Below are positions 1-12,522 of a DNA stretch of 64,000 bases, one piece after another. Where the stretch lies: the NCBI GenBank assembly GCA_032433765.1, contig JAVIAB010000041.1, positions 77,242,335-77,306,334 of the forward strand, written 5' to 3'. Below the pieces are notes generated by a model. It worked only from the letters and a program-made list of their open reading frames with translations, searched no databases and had not been told where the DNA came from. Numbering within the stretch: position 1 is the stretch's first letter; each line of letters opens with the position of its first letter. Made by a program: the position numbers and the translations under genes. Source of the DNA: Megaustenia siamemsis. Taxonomy: Eukaryota; Mollusca; Gastropoda; Stylommatophora; Ariophantidae.

Positions 1-166
1 GTTATACAAGGAAGGATTAAGAATAAAATCAATACTGAATTAGATAAGCAGCAATTTGGATTTAGAAAAAATAGTGGGACAAAAGAAGCCATATTCTGCA
101 TTACAACACTAACCGAAAAGTACACAAAGTAAACAAAGCAATATATGCCTACTTCATAGACTACAC

Positions 167-2774
167 CAGCGGTCGTCAAACTTTTTCGACCCACGGAGCC
201 CTAATTCTTAACCACAAATCACCGCGGCAGCACCTTATATCAACAAAAATTACAATGTTAAAAAACCCAAACTTTTAAGAACATTTTAACGGCATATTTA
301 ACAGGTTATTATATTTATGTAATAAAAGTATAAGTGAATCAACTTACATTGTGATATTTATTTGCTGTATAAAGTCAATGGGAAGAATGAGCTTGCTTCA
401 TCCTCACCAGGTCCTCAAATCTTGGCACAAGTTTGGAAATTCCCACTCTAATCTCTTTCTCAGCGTTCAAATGTGATCTGTATTTGGTTTTTATAGCTGC
501 CAGTGCCGAAAAACCGGTCTCACATAAGTAGGTAGTCGCAAATGGAATTAATACACGGAGGGCCTTCTTGCCTACTTCTGGAAATTCTTGCTTTACAAAG
601 CTCCAAAATTCTGGTAGTGATGAGGAAGCTAATCTTGCTTTCAAAGTTGCGTCTGATGAAATATCAATCAATTGCTCTTGTTCTTTCGAAGTGAGAGTTG
701 TGGGTAGTGCTGTACTAAACGGGTTTTTAATCCAATCATACTGGTCTGCCTCTCCTGAGAAATACTTGTCAAAATAAGCAATGAGCTGTGTTAAATGACC
801 TACAAACACACCTGTTAGTTCTTCACTTAAACTCAAATCATTATCAACTAAAAGTGCATGTAGAGTTGGAAAACAGTAACTAAAATCTTTGTCGACCAGT
901 TTTTCCTTCCACAATAATAATTTTCTTCTGAAGGCGGAAACTTTCTCCGACAGTTGTAGTATGTGCGTTTCAGTACCTTGCAGGGACATGTTTAACGAAT
1001 TTAGTTTTTCAAATATATCACAAAGATATGTCAACTTCAAAACAAAGTCGTCATCCACAAACTTTCCTGAACTAGAATGCTTTTCTTCAACAAGATAGCA
1101 ATGAAGCTCATTTCTCAGTTCATAGACCCTTTTCACGACATTTCCACGTGAAAGCCATCGAGAGTTACAATAATAGAGCAAGGAAGTATGTGTGGCTCCC
1201 ATATCAATGCACATTTGCTCAAATCACCGGCATTTAAGTGGTCGCATTTTAATAAAATTTACTACTTCGATTATGGACTGAACAACCTCATTAAGGGCCG
1301 GGCAGGTGTTTTTTGAAGCCAGTGCTTCCCTGTGAATAATGCAATGAGTCCAAACACAGAAAGGAGACTTTTTGCGGATCAAAGCTTGCAGCCCAGTATA
1401 GCATCCAGACATTGAACGACCTCCGTCTGTGCACACTCCTACACAATTCTCCCAGTTAATTCTATTTTCTTCAATAAAAGAATCAAGTATTTGAAACAGA
1501 TCTGCTGCTTTGCATGCAGATTTTATGATTTTACAAAAAAGTAGTTCCTCGCAAAACTTGCTATTGTCATCTATGAACCGAACATAGCAAATTAAGTATG
1601 CATCACTGTGTATGTCAGTGGCTTCATCCAGCTGAAGAGCAAAATCACCTCGTAGTTTTTGAATAAGCTGGTCATTAACATCGTCAGCCATCTCATGAAT
1701 TCGACGACTAATAGTGTTATCTGACAAGGGCACATTCAGCAGTTGTTTGGCAGCAGACTCACCTATCATAACAGTCACCATCTCAACTGCGGCCGGTAAG
1801 ATAAGTTCTTTTGCAATGGTGTGAGGTTTCTTGTTCTTTGCTACTAGATAAGCAACTTTGTAAGATGAAAGAAGAGCCCTTGAAGGAATCGTCGCATGTT
1901 TTGTGAAAGTTGCCTTTTGTTGATTCATTTCTTTTAACTTCTGAGAAAAGAATTCACGTGGTCGGTTCACTAAACTACTATGGACTGTTTGCAAATGTCG
2001 TTTCAATTTACTGGGATGCATGCTTGCACAGGCCAAAACTTTAAAACAAATAACACATTTTGGGCACTCCTCATTTTCTACAACAGTGCTAGTAAATCCG
2101 AAATCCAAGTAACTATCGTCATACTTACGCTTTTTCCCCCGTTTCAATTCTGCGTCTTTTGAACTGCATGAATCGTCAGAGATGGTACGTTTTATAGTCC
2201 TACTTACAAAATTATCCATTGTGACAACAGAGCACTGACACGAGACAAGGTTTTAATCAAACTGACTTCGATAAAACAAACGTCCAAACTGAATATTATT
2301 TTCACTGGTGCGACTTGAATGCTCTTCTCTCGATCAAAGCGTATGGCGGGACGGAGTTGGATGGGTGGGAGGTGGGAGCGGGCAGAGAAAGTCCGAACGA
2401 GTGAGCCTATCCGGCGCCAATTTTCTTTGATTGATGTTTGCGGCACCCTTTCAAGAACAAAGGAAAGTCAACCACTTGGCCACAACACACACACACACAC
2501 ACACACACGCGACTTTACACCGAATAAATTTGAATAAAACATTGTTGCTAACTGTCATTGAAAAGAGCGGAAAATAAATCTTGGGCCATAGAGAGAAATA
2601 ATTAGACATTATTGTGGTACAAAAACGGCGAAGTTGATAAATTGTTTGTTGAGAAATATCACCTACGACGGGCATGGCACTCGTTGATGATGAAAATGAT
2701 GTCCGATCCGCGGAGCCCCTAGGATGGGCTCGCGGAGCACCTAGGCTCCGCGGAGCACAGTTTGACGACCGCTG
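167..2774 (-). mobile_element. hAT DNA transposon (ZBED5/Buster-like)
   Basis: A complete element with 16-bp terminal inverted repeats (CAGCGGTCGTCAAACT at the left, its complement at the right). It is flanked by a perfect 8-bp target duplication GACTACAC at 159-166 and 2775-2782, the hallmark of hAT insertion. The transposase lies on the minus strand. The target is the RT gene of the surrounding LINE, so this hAT is younger than that LINE. Confidence 0.95.
375..2219 (-). pseudogene. hAT transposase, one in-frame stop
   Basis: Cut-and-paste transposase of the hAT superfamily, close to the SCAND3/ZBED5 type. The frame starts at 2219 and runs to 375 (about 614 codons), interrupted only by a TGA at 1226-1224 between CR and FEQMC. 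A Leu codon is expected there, so a single substitution explains it. Seen: a BED-type zinc finger (C55-C58, H75, H80), a first acidic catalytic candidate D198 in QLDEATD, a second D265 in CTDGG, and in the C-terminal part the hAT dimerisation segment with CETGFSALAAIKTK. Family knowledge: hAT transposases use a DDE triad, with the Glu in the CE-x-x-FS motif. Single-stop status suggests recent activity. Confidence 0.9.
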
Positions 2775-3932
2775 GACTACACCAAAGCTTTTGATAGAGT
2801 GCACCACAAACAACTTATAGAATGTCTGAAGGAGATACATCTAGATGACATGGACAAACGACTAATATGTAACCTATACTGGGAATAACCAACAATAACA
2901 AAATATAACAAAGAGAACTCTACACCCATTGATATAAAAAGATAAGTAAGACAGGGAGGCATCATTTCACCAAGCTTGTTCATTCTAGGCACTGAGCAAA
3001 TCTTTAAAAACATCACAGAGTTGCCAGGCCTACAAATTAAGGGAAAGATAATCTGTAACCTAAGATATACTGATGATACTCTACTACTAGTAGAAAATCC
3101 TAAAGATCTACAACAATTACTTAATGAAATAAACATGGCAAGCAAAAAATATAGACTAGATATGAAAAACAAAAAGACTAAAACTATGATATTAAATAAA
3201 GAAAATACTCAAAACTCACAAGAGGATATCAAAATTGAAGGAATAGACCTGGAGACAATTCAGAACTACAACTACCTTGGACATACTATAACCAGTGATG
3301 GAAAATGTAAAATTGAAATAAGCAAAAGAATAGGAATGGTAAAAAGTAATTTTAATGTTTTGAAGAACATACTAACATCAAAACAAATAATACCAGGGCT
3401 AAAACTAAGAATAACAAAATGTTATGTCGAACAAAGAAGTTAAGAAAACCGAATAGAGAATGAAAGCCTTTGAAATGTGGATATATAGAAGAATAAGTAG
3501 AATTGGATTGAAAGAAAAGAAAACAAACGATGAAGTCTTAAAACAACTAAAAATGAAGAGAGAACTGCTAAACGCAATTTAAAAAAAAACAGATGCAATT
3601 TTTGGGCTATGTTAAAAGACACAACAGCCTACTAAAAGTAATCTTGGAGGGGAAAATACAAGGTAAAAGAGGCAGACCAAGACTAACATGGACGAGTAAC
3701 ATAAAAAAGTGGACAAATCAAATTATCACAACCTGCACCATCAAAGCAAGAGACAGACCAGAATGGCGCTCCATGGTAGCCAACCTTCATTGCGTAGATG
3801 GCACTCGATGATGATCTGGAGGTATACTAGGACTCTGTCTGCCTGATAACACCATCATCATGTGTCAGTGGATGAGGCTGTCATGAGATCAAGAATCAGA
3901 GCCGTGTATACTTCTCAACACTTGATGTGGTA

Positions 3933-3977
3933 ACATAAGTAAGAAGAGAGAGTGAGAGAAATTAAAGAACGAGAGAG

Positions 3978-4020
<43 letters not shown>
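3933..4020. repeat. (GA)n microsatellite
   Basis: Purine-rich AGAG run, imperfect to 3975 then nearly pure to 4018. The rest of 3818-4316 holds nothing I recognise. Confidence 0.9.
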
Positions 4021-4022
<2 letters not shown>

Positions 4023-4324
4023 AGGTAGGATAGAGTAATATAAGATTCACTGTTTCCACATTGTTGTTGTGATACTCACAATTTAGTTCATGCAAGTAGT
4101 TTTTGTCTGTTAGGCGATGTCTGACAGCTACAAGTTCTGTTCTCTGCTGAAATATCAAACTTTTGACTTCCTATTTTTTAAAATTGATATGGGTCACTGA
4201 GTTTGGCTTTCCTTGGTACCTGTCCACAATTTACTTGGTTTCAAACTTGTATCTTCACATCACGGCATTGTTTACATTGACCATTGATTTATCTTTACCG
4301 ATAGTCCCTCACTTCTAACTAGAC

Positions 4325-6829
4325 CAGGGATGGCCAATAAGGTGCATGTTTAACACTCGGAACACTATAGTAGTTAGTTTAACGTCGCCTTCCCGTCATT
4401 CCCGACCCATCCTTTTTCCGTTTGATCATCCTGCGATCGACTGAAACAAAAAAGAAGCCGACGAATGGTTCTATAAGTTGCTCTCGGTTCGGCGAGTTCA
4501 AACAGTTTCCGCCAAGAAATACTGTCAGTCACCCACCTCCTCCTCCCCAGCACATTCACTCCACAATTATTTTACTTTCAGTTTCTTTCTCTCAAATCCT
4601 CTTTTCATCAGTCAAAATTATGTTTCAGATATCCGATCTGCTCATTTTGATTTTGTCGAGTTACAGTGAACAGTTCAATTTTTAAAAGGAAACAGTCCTA
4701 TTGTTGTAATCTGTGTTTTCATTCTCTATTGCTTTGGTCGTGTTATAATATTAGCAATAAACGTCAATTAAATTTTTTTTAATTAGATTTTTTTCATGAG
4801 AGATGGAAACATTATTTTTTATTTATCAACAATAAGGATAGCAAACTGCAATGCAGTGTGTGTTTGCAAGTGTTGTCTGTAAATAAAGAGTATAATCTTA
4901 AAGGGCATTACACTCAGCACCACTAAATACAAGGACTACATTGGTACAATACGTTCTACACTTGTGTGCGATTTGAAGAAAACGGTTAGTGCTCAGAAAT
5001 CTGTTTTTACTACATTAACAACAAAACAAACAAGTTCCTTAATGGCATCGTTTGTTGTTAGCGCAGAGATAGCGAAAAAAATAAAAATCATTATGTGACG
5101 GTGACTTTGTAAAGCGTTGTTCTATTAACATGGCGTGTGCATTTGGGGAAGAAAAAATTGCCAGATATTTTGAGAGCATTCCACTACCAAAACAGACAGT
5201 CACTAGAAGGGTTGAGGAAATTAGTTCTCATATATCTAGTCATTTAAAGAGTGTCGTTACAAATTCCGCTTACTTTACTTTGGCTTTTGTTGAATCTACT
5301 GACATATCAGACACAGCACAACTTTTAATTTTCATAAGAACTTTTTCAAAAGACGTTATTATCAATGAAGAGCTACTAGTTTTAGATTCATTGCACAGAC
5401 AAAAGGTCAAGACATTTATGACTCGGTTATGAAAGTTGTTAACGGTATCGGTGACATAAACAGATTTTCAGCAATAGTTACAGATGGCGCTAAGTCAATG
5501 TGTGGTACTCAAATAGGTTTAGTTGGATTATTAAGGAAGGCTGGAATCCATTGCCCAGCATTCCATTGCATTATAAACCAGGATGCGCTGTGTGGCAAGA
5601 TTCTAGATGTGAAGGATGTTATGAAAACTGTAATTGAGCGTGTGAATTTAATAAAAGGCGGGAATCGGGCTTTGTCACACCGACAGTTTATAAATTTTCT
5701 GTCAGAAGTTGAGGCGGAATATGGCGATTTGGTGCTCTACACACAAGTACGCTGGATAAGCAGGGGAATTGTTTGAGGCGTTTTTTTTTTACTTTGAGAA
5801 ACGAGATAAAGCAGTTTTTAGAGAAACATGATACCAACAAAGATCTGATCAGAAAAATGTCTAATCCACATTTTAACAGCGTATTGGCCTTTTTAACTGA
5901 TATCACCCAGCACATGAATGAACTCAACGTGAAGCTACAGTGACGTTCCCAAACAGTCTCAGATTTGGTAGGACATCTAGATGAATTTATAAGTCAACTA
6001 AAAGTTTTTAGATTTACACTGACCAAAGAAAACGTCATTATATTTCCTTTCGTGCAAAGAATTGATTGAGGAACGCAGTGACACTGATTTCTAATTTTCT
6101 GTATTAATGTTAGACAAACTATTGGAGCAATTCAATGAACGATTTCAGTGGTAGACAACCAGACTACCATTGTTTGGTAATAATAATACCATTGTTTAAC
6201 AATCCTATGAAGTGTGACATTTTCCAACAACATGACACTTTTCAGTTGGAGTTATGTAACCTCCAAAGTGACCCCTTTTACCAATTTAGGATGGAGATTT
6301 GAGTTGACTTTTGGAAACTTGTGCCACGGGAAAAATATCCCGCATTGAGTGATTTCAGTTTGAAAAGTACTTCTATTTTCGGAAGCACATATATATGAGA
6401 ATGCGCTTTTTCAACAATGAAGGCGATTAAATCGTCACAAAGAAACCGACTCACTAATGACCACCTTCAGGATTTATTACGAATATCATCATCATCTTTA
6501 CACATTGACTTTGATGAACTTGTTGCTGCACATGAACGTCCACATTGTTCTCATTAAGGTTTGTTACCAGTCAACTTTAAAATGACCTAACTAAAACATG
6601 TTTGTTAAGCAATATAAATAGCAACTTTTATTCATTTTTATAATTAGGCATTTTTACCACTGTTGCAATAAAATGATTTATGTAATAAAATAATGCCGAT
6701 AAATAACAAAAATATTACCTTAAATCAAATGCCAAGTTTATTTGTATTAATGTTGTTATGTGTGTGGTTGGGACAAAAAAAAAATAATTTAAAAGTGGCC
6801 CGGCATTTGAAATAAATTGCCCATCCCTG
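4325..6829 (+). mobile_element. hAT DNA transposon (Charlie/GTF2IRD2-like)
   Basis: Element bounded by inverted repeats beginning CAGGGATGG at the left and ending CCATCCCTG at the right, flanked by a perfect 8-bp duplication AACTAGAC at 4317-4324 and 6830-6837. The inside carries a decayed transposase on the + strand. The first ~600 bp (4380-4690) hold no transposase similarity that I can see and could be a nested insertion. Confidence 0.93.
4980..6557 (+). pseudogene. decayed hAT (Charlie-like) transposase
   Basis: Remnant of a transposase like the one domesticated in GTF2IRD2. Fragments in order: SFVVSAEIAKK near 5045; then, after a frameshift, the frames 5130-5432 and 5429-5776, with VESTDIS (first acidic region), IVTDGAKSMCG (second) and VRWISRG; and finally a well-preserved C-terminal dimerisation segment CAFSTMKAIKSSQRNRLT near 6410, ending at a TAA at 6555. 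Multiple stops and frameshifts break it, including a switch near 5430 and stops near 5941 and 6068. Not functional. Confidence 0.85.
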
Positions 6830-7070
6830 AACTAGACAGCCACACACGCAATTTTATAGCACACCGCAAGGATAAAGAGCAATAATCGACATACCATTTA
6901 TTTATAACTCCAGTGATTGTGTCAGTTTAATTATTGCAATATATGAATGAATTCAATGCTTTCACTTCTTCAACGACAATTTGTCCTCTTTGTCCTTTGA
7001 CTTAATAAAAATATTAAATGAGCAAATGTATTGTTGTGTAGTAACCGACTTCAACACGGCACTTGTGCGT

Positions 7071-7514
7071 AGCGTGTTTCCCCTGCAGCATCTAATTCTA
7101 CTAACTAGTCAGACTACAAGTCTGTTTCTGAAGTCACCACTTAGATCTGGGGTAGGATCTTTATTAATTGTTTCCATGTCAGCGTGTTTCTCCTGCAGCA
7201 TCTAATTCTACTAACTAGTCAGACTACAAGTCTGTTTCTGAAGTCACCGCTTAGATCTGGGGTAGGATCTTTATTAATTGTTTTCATGTCAGCGTGTTTC
7301 TCCTGCAGCATCTAATCCTACTAACTAGTCAGACTACAAGTATGTTTCTGAAGTCACCACTTAGATCTGGGGTAGGATCTTCATTAATTGTTTCCATGTC
7401 AGCGTGTTTCTCCTGCCTCATCTAATTCTACTAACTAGTCAGACTACAAGTCTGTTTCTGAAGTCACCACTTAGATCTGGGGTAGGATCTTCATTAATTG
7501 TTTCCATATCAGCG
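7071..7514. repeat. 110-bp tandem repeat, 4 copies
   Basis: Units start at 7071, 7181, 7291 and 7401 (each opening AGCGTGTTTC), about 97 percent alike. Flanking 6838-7070 and 7515-7890 show no coding signal and would be intron or intergenic. Confidence 0.97.
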
Positions 7515-7890
7515 GAAAGCGTTAAGCTGTAGACCACTTCCAAGTCCATGTACTTCATTCATCGATCGCTTTCTCTCCGTATTCTTTAACCAAATAAAGC
7601 TCATAGACACTTTTAAAAGTACTTAATCCCCAAACGCTAATATTCAATAAGCAACTCATAGATTAAATTATTACATTGTTTTAATGTTTTGGTCAACACT
7701 AAACATTATTTTGTTATAATGTGTGTGTTTATATTTCATTGCTGGACATCCTCTAAAGACTAACAAGGACATTTATTTATAACGAATGTCTGTAACGTAC
7801 GTACGTTACTTAGCTACATTATTTGAAAACAATTGTAATGTACGACCTCTAGGTTCTATCGTTAAACCTACCATTACAATATGTTCACAG

Positions 7891-8037
7891 ACACGTTTTG
7901 CCCGTCTGGTTGGTTTGGTCGAGAATGTGAATTTCAATGCAACTGTGCAAACACAAGCGAGCAGTGTTTTGTTAGTACTGGTGGATGTACTTCTGGATGT
8001 GCTGCTGGTTTCAGCGGAGAAGGATGCCAACAGAACA
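7891..8037 (+). CDS. EGF-like (laminin-type) exon, 49 codons
   Basis: One internal exon of a host gene. The acceptor TTCACAG ends at 7890 and the donor is GTCAGT at 8038. Both junctions are phase 1, the classic symmetric arrangement of shuffled EGF modules. The frame has no stop and encodes an eight-cysteine module containing PSGWFGREC, CNC and AAGFSGEGC, as in MEGF/scavenger-receptor-like extracellular proteins. The product would be extracellular and disulphide-bonded. The donor GTCAGT is weaker than the GTAAGT used by the other EGF exons in this window. No neighbouring exon can be assigned with certainty; the membrane exon at 35652 is a candidate for the same gene. Gene identity and ligand are unknown. 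Confidence 0.72.
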
Positions 8038-8239
8038 GTCAGTGAACATATTTTGTGTACATCCTATCATTTTCTTTTGCTCGTCGTTAGCTACTAATGT
8101 CATCAATTACTCATTCATTAAAACGTGAGACCATGATGCAGACATTTTACAAGCAGGTTTCAGGAAAAGTTACATATGAAGAAAGTCTCACTTGTTACTA
8201 AACCCAGTATTTACTTAAATATTGTAACAACAATACAGA

Positions 8240-8525
8240 TCCCTTCTTATTCTACCTTTCAGCTCCCTGTGGAGCATAGGTCTTCAACAAACACTTTCCA
8301 AGTCGTTCAGTTTCTTGCCATTCTTTTAAGATCATTACATGTCTCCCCTTCATCTTCATCTCTGCTTCTGTCTTCTCCGAGAATTCCTTGGTCTTCCTCG
8401 TTGTCTTTTCCCGTAGGGATTACAAAAAAGGGCCTGTTGTGTAATACTCTCAGTTGGCTTCCGCAGTGTGTGTCCTATCCAGCGCCATCATCTTCGCTGT
8501 ATCTCTTTATCCACTGGTATAACCG
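8240..8525 (-). mobile_element. LINE 3' fragment (family C)
   Basis: Reverse strand reads a LINE C-terminus: RWRWIGHTL, then [10 protein letters not shown], with frameshifts towards the end. Same family as 9310-9520. No stop-free frame; a 5'-truncated fossil. Confidence 0.7.
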
Positions 8526-9305
8526 CCAATGAAGATAGTGCAATTAAATATGAGCATGGGTAAGTTAATTGTGTGGAAACCAAGTGTGTTTGTAGTGTGC
8601 ATATGTGTGTCGCCTTATTGGCACCTAGTAGCTCAACCTGCCTGACGAGCCCCTCTGCTAATGTCTGCCGTTTGACTGAGGGTGTTTATACAAAACTGTT
8701 GTTCGTGAGTATAAGTGAGTACAGTACGCGCATATTAACACAGGATATTTGGGAAATGTGTTTTACACATTGGAAATGCGATTGATTAGTGGTATAACAA
8801 TTAAAGAAATGTTGGGTTCTGTAACTAGTGAGACACCCAGTTTAAGTTTTTACAATAAATTATCAAGGTTGGTAAATTTGAGTGTCAGAAAATGAAGTCA
8901 AAGTTTAACAAATGTATGCTTGCTAATTTTTATTAGAATTTAACATAGCATTACGATTTTCAATGTGTGCGTCTCAACAGTCCTTCAACCTTCAATACGG
9001 ATCTCAAATAATACATTAAAAGAAGGGTATTTTTTTAAGAATAATAATTATACTTTACTCGTTTTAAAATGTGATTACAGAACATCTAGAAATAAAGTAC
9101 CAATTTAATACGACAAATAAATGTTGAAAGATGAGGAAAATATTAAATAATGCCTGATTAGTTAATAATTAAATCTTAGAGATAACAATGTTGAAAACTT
9201 GAACAATTCTCAAAATAGAATGAAGAGATTATATAACATGAAGAGGAACAATTAACATTACAAAAGAGACAAATGATAAAAAATTAAAATAACATTAAGA
9301 TTGAA
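8526..9305. other. no recognisable feature
   Basis: AT-rich DNA without a supportable ORF, repeat array or RNA gene. Confidence 0.6.
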
Positions 9306-9309
9306 ACAA

Positions 9310-9520
9310 TGAATGTCAGAATCTTCTTCTTCTACCTTTCCGCTCCCTGTGGAGCATGCGTCTTCATCAAACACTTTCCAAGCCGTTATGTTTCTGGCCA
9401 TTCTTTTAAGATTGTTCCATGTCATCCCCATCATCTTTATCTCTGCTTCTATCTGTCTTCTCCAAGAATTGCTTGGACTTCCTCTTTGTCTTGTTCCCTT
9501 AAAGTAACACATTATATTTA
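9310..9520 (-). mobile_element. LINE 3' fragment (family C)
   Basis: Minus-strand frame reading GTRQRGSPSNSWRRQIEAE, MTWNNLKRMARN and DEDACSTGSGK, the C-terminal tail typical of one endonuclease/RT LINE family. About 200 bp survive. 9521-9933 shows nothing further. Confidence 0.75.
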
Positions 9521-9933
9521 CAATAACTTCTGCTTCAAAACCAGCAATAACAAACAAATATTACTTGCTTTTCAGTGACGTCAACGGCGTAATGGTTTGG
9601 TCAAATCTTCGACCATGCAAGATAATGAAAAACAAGAGTCTTCTTTGCTTTTGACAATTCTGCGAGATCAACAGAGCGATGCAGCTTTGTTTTAGTATTG
9701 GTTCGCGAAAGGGAAATAACTTCGTGTTGGAGATGATGGATGTAGGCACATTTAATGAAGGACAACTCTAGAAATTAGTGACCTAACTTCACGACTTAGT
9801 TACACTGACACTATGAAGCAAACTAAAAGCAATAAAAAATAGTTTAGAGAAAAGATTGAGTTCAAATTATTTCTTTATTTTGTATTTTAATAGCCCCGTA
9901 AATTTAATCTGTAGTAACACAAAATGCAACCAT

Positions 9934-10487
9934 CTCATTAAACGTGTAAGCTCTCCACTTATCGTGTAAGCTCTCCATTTATTGAGTAATATCTCCATTA
10001 AACGTGTAAGCTCTCTATTAAACGCGTAAGCTCTCCATTAAACGTGTAAGCTCTCCATTAAACGTGTAAGCTCTCTATTAAATGTGTAAGCTCTCTATTA
10101 AACGTGTAAGCTCTCCATTAAACGTGTTAGCTCTCTATTAAACGCGTAAGCTCTCCATTAAACGTGTAAGCTCTCCATTCATCGTGTATGCTCTCCATTT
10201 ATCGTGTAAGCTCTTCATGTATCATGTAATCTCTCCATTTATCGTGTAAGCTCTCCATTAAACGTGTAAGCTCTCCATTTATCGTGTAAGCTCTCCATTA
10301 AACGTGTGAGCTCTCAGTTTATCGTGTAAGCTAACCATTTATCGTGTAAGCTTTCAATTTATCGTGAAACCTCACCATTAAACGTGTAAGCTCTCCATTT
10401 ATCGTGTAAGCTCTCCATTTATCGTGTAAGCTCTCCATTAAACGTGTAAGCTCTCAATTTATCGTGTAAGCTCTCCATTAAACATGT
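9934..10487. repeat. 20-bp minisatellite, about 28 copies
   Basis: Units of the form ATTAAACGTGTAAGCTCTCC alternating with a variant ATTTATCGTGTAAGCTCTCC. The two variants are interspersed, so the array evolved by local higher-order duplication. Confidence 0.97.
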
Positions 10488-12185
10488 ATTTTATTGTTCA
10501 CATCTCTCTTTTCTAAGCACTTCTCTCACCCCTACATCTTTTTCTTAGACTAAAAGCTAAATACATTCGAAATAGACGTGACCTGTGTTTTCTTAACTGC
10601 AACTAACGGAAAATGGTAGACCTACCATGGAAACTGCAAAGAGACTTTCATCATTTGAGATACAATGGCAAAGACGGATCGTCCAAATATTATGGAAAGT
10701 CAAAGGAGCTAACAAAGGCATCCTAAGAGAACGTAAATAAACATGAACTGTCTGGCACACTTAAATAAGCACATAAACAAAAACAACTTAGTTTTCTTGA
10801 CCATAACAAATGACACAATGATCTTCAAATAATAAACAGTGAAGGTATAGCTTTTTCTAAATGAAGACGATTCTGACATAGAAGATAAACGGACGAAGAT
10901 ATCAAGAGATTCTCTACAGACTGCACTCAATGAGACAACAACACAACCAAAGTGATACAAAAACGTCGAGATTGCCACTTACAATAGCAATGTCTTCCTC
11001 TGTACATCTTCCATGTGTGTCTATATTAAGGCACAAATACAAGGGAGCACATATTCCCCTTAACACATTAAGGCACAAATACAAGGAAGCACATATTCCC
11101 ATCAACACCTAAAGGCACATGTGATGGAACATAAAAGGATTTGAAAGTTCTCACCAGCAATAAATGAAGGATAGGTTGAAATGTCTCGTTACTCCACTGT
11201 AGGGTTCCCACTTGAACATGAAAGAAAAAGTCCGGCAGGTGATCCCACCTGCAACAAATGGTTTCATCACCCCAGAAAGAGTTTGTGAGGTTGTTACTTA
11301 AAGCTTCAATTATAAACAGTTTGACGACGGTGCTCATGTTACAGAAGGATCACATTAAATGGCTTTACTGTCAGATTTGGATATCGATTATAAGGGGAAC
11401 GCCATGACCAGGCGTCTGACACGATGATAGTGAGCCTGGCTTGTAGCCGCTGACACAAGTGGAGACACATCGCCATGCTGGCTTTTATCTCAGCGCTCAG
11501 ATTTATAAATGGTTCATGAACATTAATAATCTGTTAACTGAGCTTGTACTGGACAACATTCCTTGGCCTGTTTTCATATTGGCGTCGTGCAGGTTCATCG
11601 CCAACCTCATAGTGCACCATGACGCCAAGACTATTGTCCACACCAATGAAACATAATTACTTGATTGCCAAAACAAGGGAAGTCAACTGAATAATTAACA
11701 CACTTTTTGAGTATAACAAGATTGATATAATAAATGTAATTGTTATGTTTTTATTTATTAAAATGCAGTAACAAATAAACGTCAAATCGTGTACTTGCCA
11801 TGTCAATCACAATTCACATTGCTTGACTTAACAATGGTTATAACATGCGCCTTCTGCTGACCAAGACACCAGATAGTCACAATTAGGTGCAAACAAAACA
11901 TTGGAAGTTTATATAAACTACAACTTTTAGAGTGGGGGAGAAACTCCGGAGAAAGTGTTTTGTTGACCACTCAGAGTTCTGGACACTTGGGTATTTAAAA
12001 GGTATTTTAATTTTTATAATTTCCTGCCTCACAACATGTTGTAATAATGTCACGGCTGTTTATTATTCTTAGCTACTCTAATTCATCGCATTAGTTGTTT
12101 ATAGAATTGTTTATCATAATATCTGACACGGTGGACTGTTGAGCCACATCCGGTCGCAAAGAAACTGAATACTCGTATAGTGTAG
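10488..12185. other. no gene recognised; short 44-bp duplication
   Basis: No supportable coding region. A segment starting TTAAGGCACAAATACAAG is present twice in tandem at about 11024-11067 and 11068-11110. Otherwise unremarkable AT-rich sequence. Confidence 0.55.
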
Positions 12186-12189
12186 AGTG

Positions 12190-12360
12190 TTGTTTCGTAA
12201 GAAAAGATAGCAGAAAGACAACGTCGTCAAGTATTGCTCCTGGAAAGGTGGGCAAATATCCTATTAATTTATTACCGTGTAAGACAGGGGTGCGTACTAT
12301 TTCCCCTTTTACTTATTACATGTATGGACTACATATTCAGGTTATCACAAACATCAGAGG
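12190..12360 (+). mobile_element. LINE reverse-transcriptase scrap
   Basis: Frame reading YYRVRQGCVL then TCMDYIFRLS, matching the RT region around the conserved VRQGCVLSP box. About 55 codons only, broken on both sides. Confidence 0.65.
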
Positions 12361-12371
12361 CAGAGGAGTCA

Positions 12372-12522
12372 GTATTACGCCATTGCTGCTTTACTTTCCC
12401 AGAAAAAAAATCCGGTACCCATTTAAGGCTGGGTGAACCCGGAAGCCGTCGGTTGGGATCGAACCCTACCCCTTGTCCGTGGTAGTCCAGTTCACTAACC
12501 ACTGAGTTATCGCGGCTCCTCA
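12372..12522 (-). mobile_element. tRNA-derived SINE
   Basis: On the minus strand the head reads as a tRNA-like promoter: an A-box-like ATAACTCAGTGGTTAG and a B box GGTTCGATCCC. A body with GGGTACCGGA and an AGTAAAGC tail follows. Copies of the same family lie at 32358-32456 and 63893-64000 (same orientation), so this is a dispersed SINE rather than a tRNA gene. Confidence 0.8.

Larger units (their letters stand above)
1..3817 (+). mobile_element. LINE (RTE-like) retrotransposon, split by a hAT insertion
   Basis: Non-LTR retrotransposon fragment that enters from the left edge. Bases 1-158 encode reverse-transcriptase sequence ending in FID, and 2775 onward resumes with YTKAF, so removing the 167-2774 insert restores the RT motif A region. 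Further downstream are a YTDD catalytic box near 3068, the LGHTI region near 3280 and the typical C-terminus ending WRSMVANLHCVDGTR near 3810, followed by GATGAT. Several stops and frameshifts make it dead. I call this 'LINE family A'; further 3' ends of it lie at 14797, 17878 (minus), 18690, 58411 and 62300. Assignment to an RTE-like clade is from family memory and is less certain than LINE identity. Confidence 0.85.

Noticed and set aside
2319..2840. Small ORFs between the hAT transposase and its right end
   Set aside because: They overlap the transposon's subterminal region and the LINE junction in wrong frames, with no recognisable domain.
9934..10487. CRISPR-like short regular repeats
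   Set aside because: Units are contiguous with no unique spacers, and the sequence is a eukaryotic genome; same for the 22-, 40- and 79-bp arrays.
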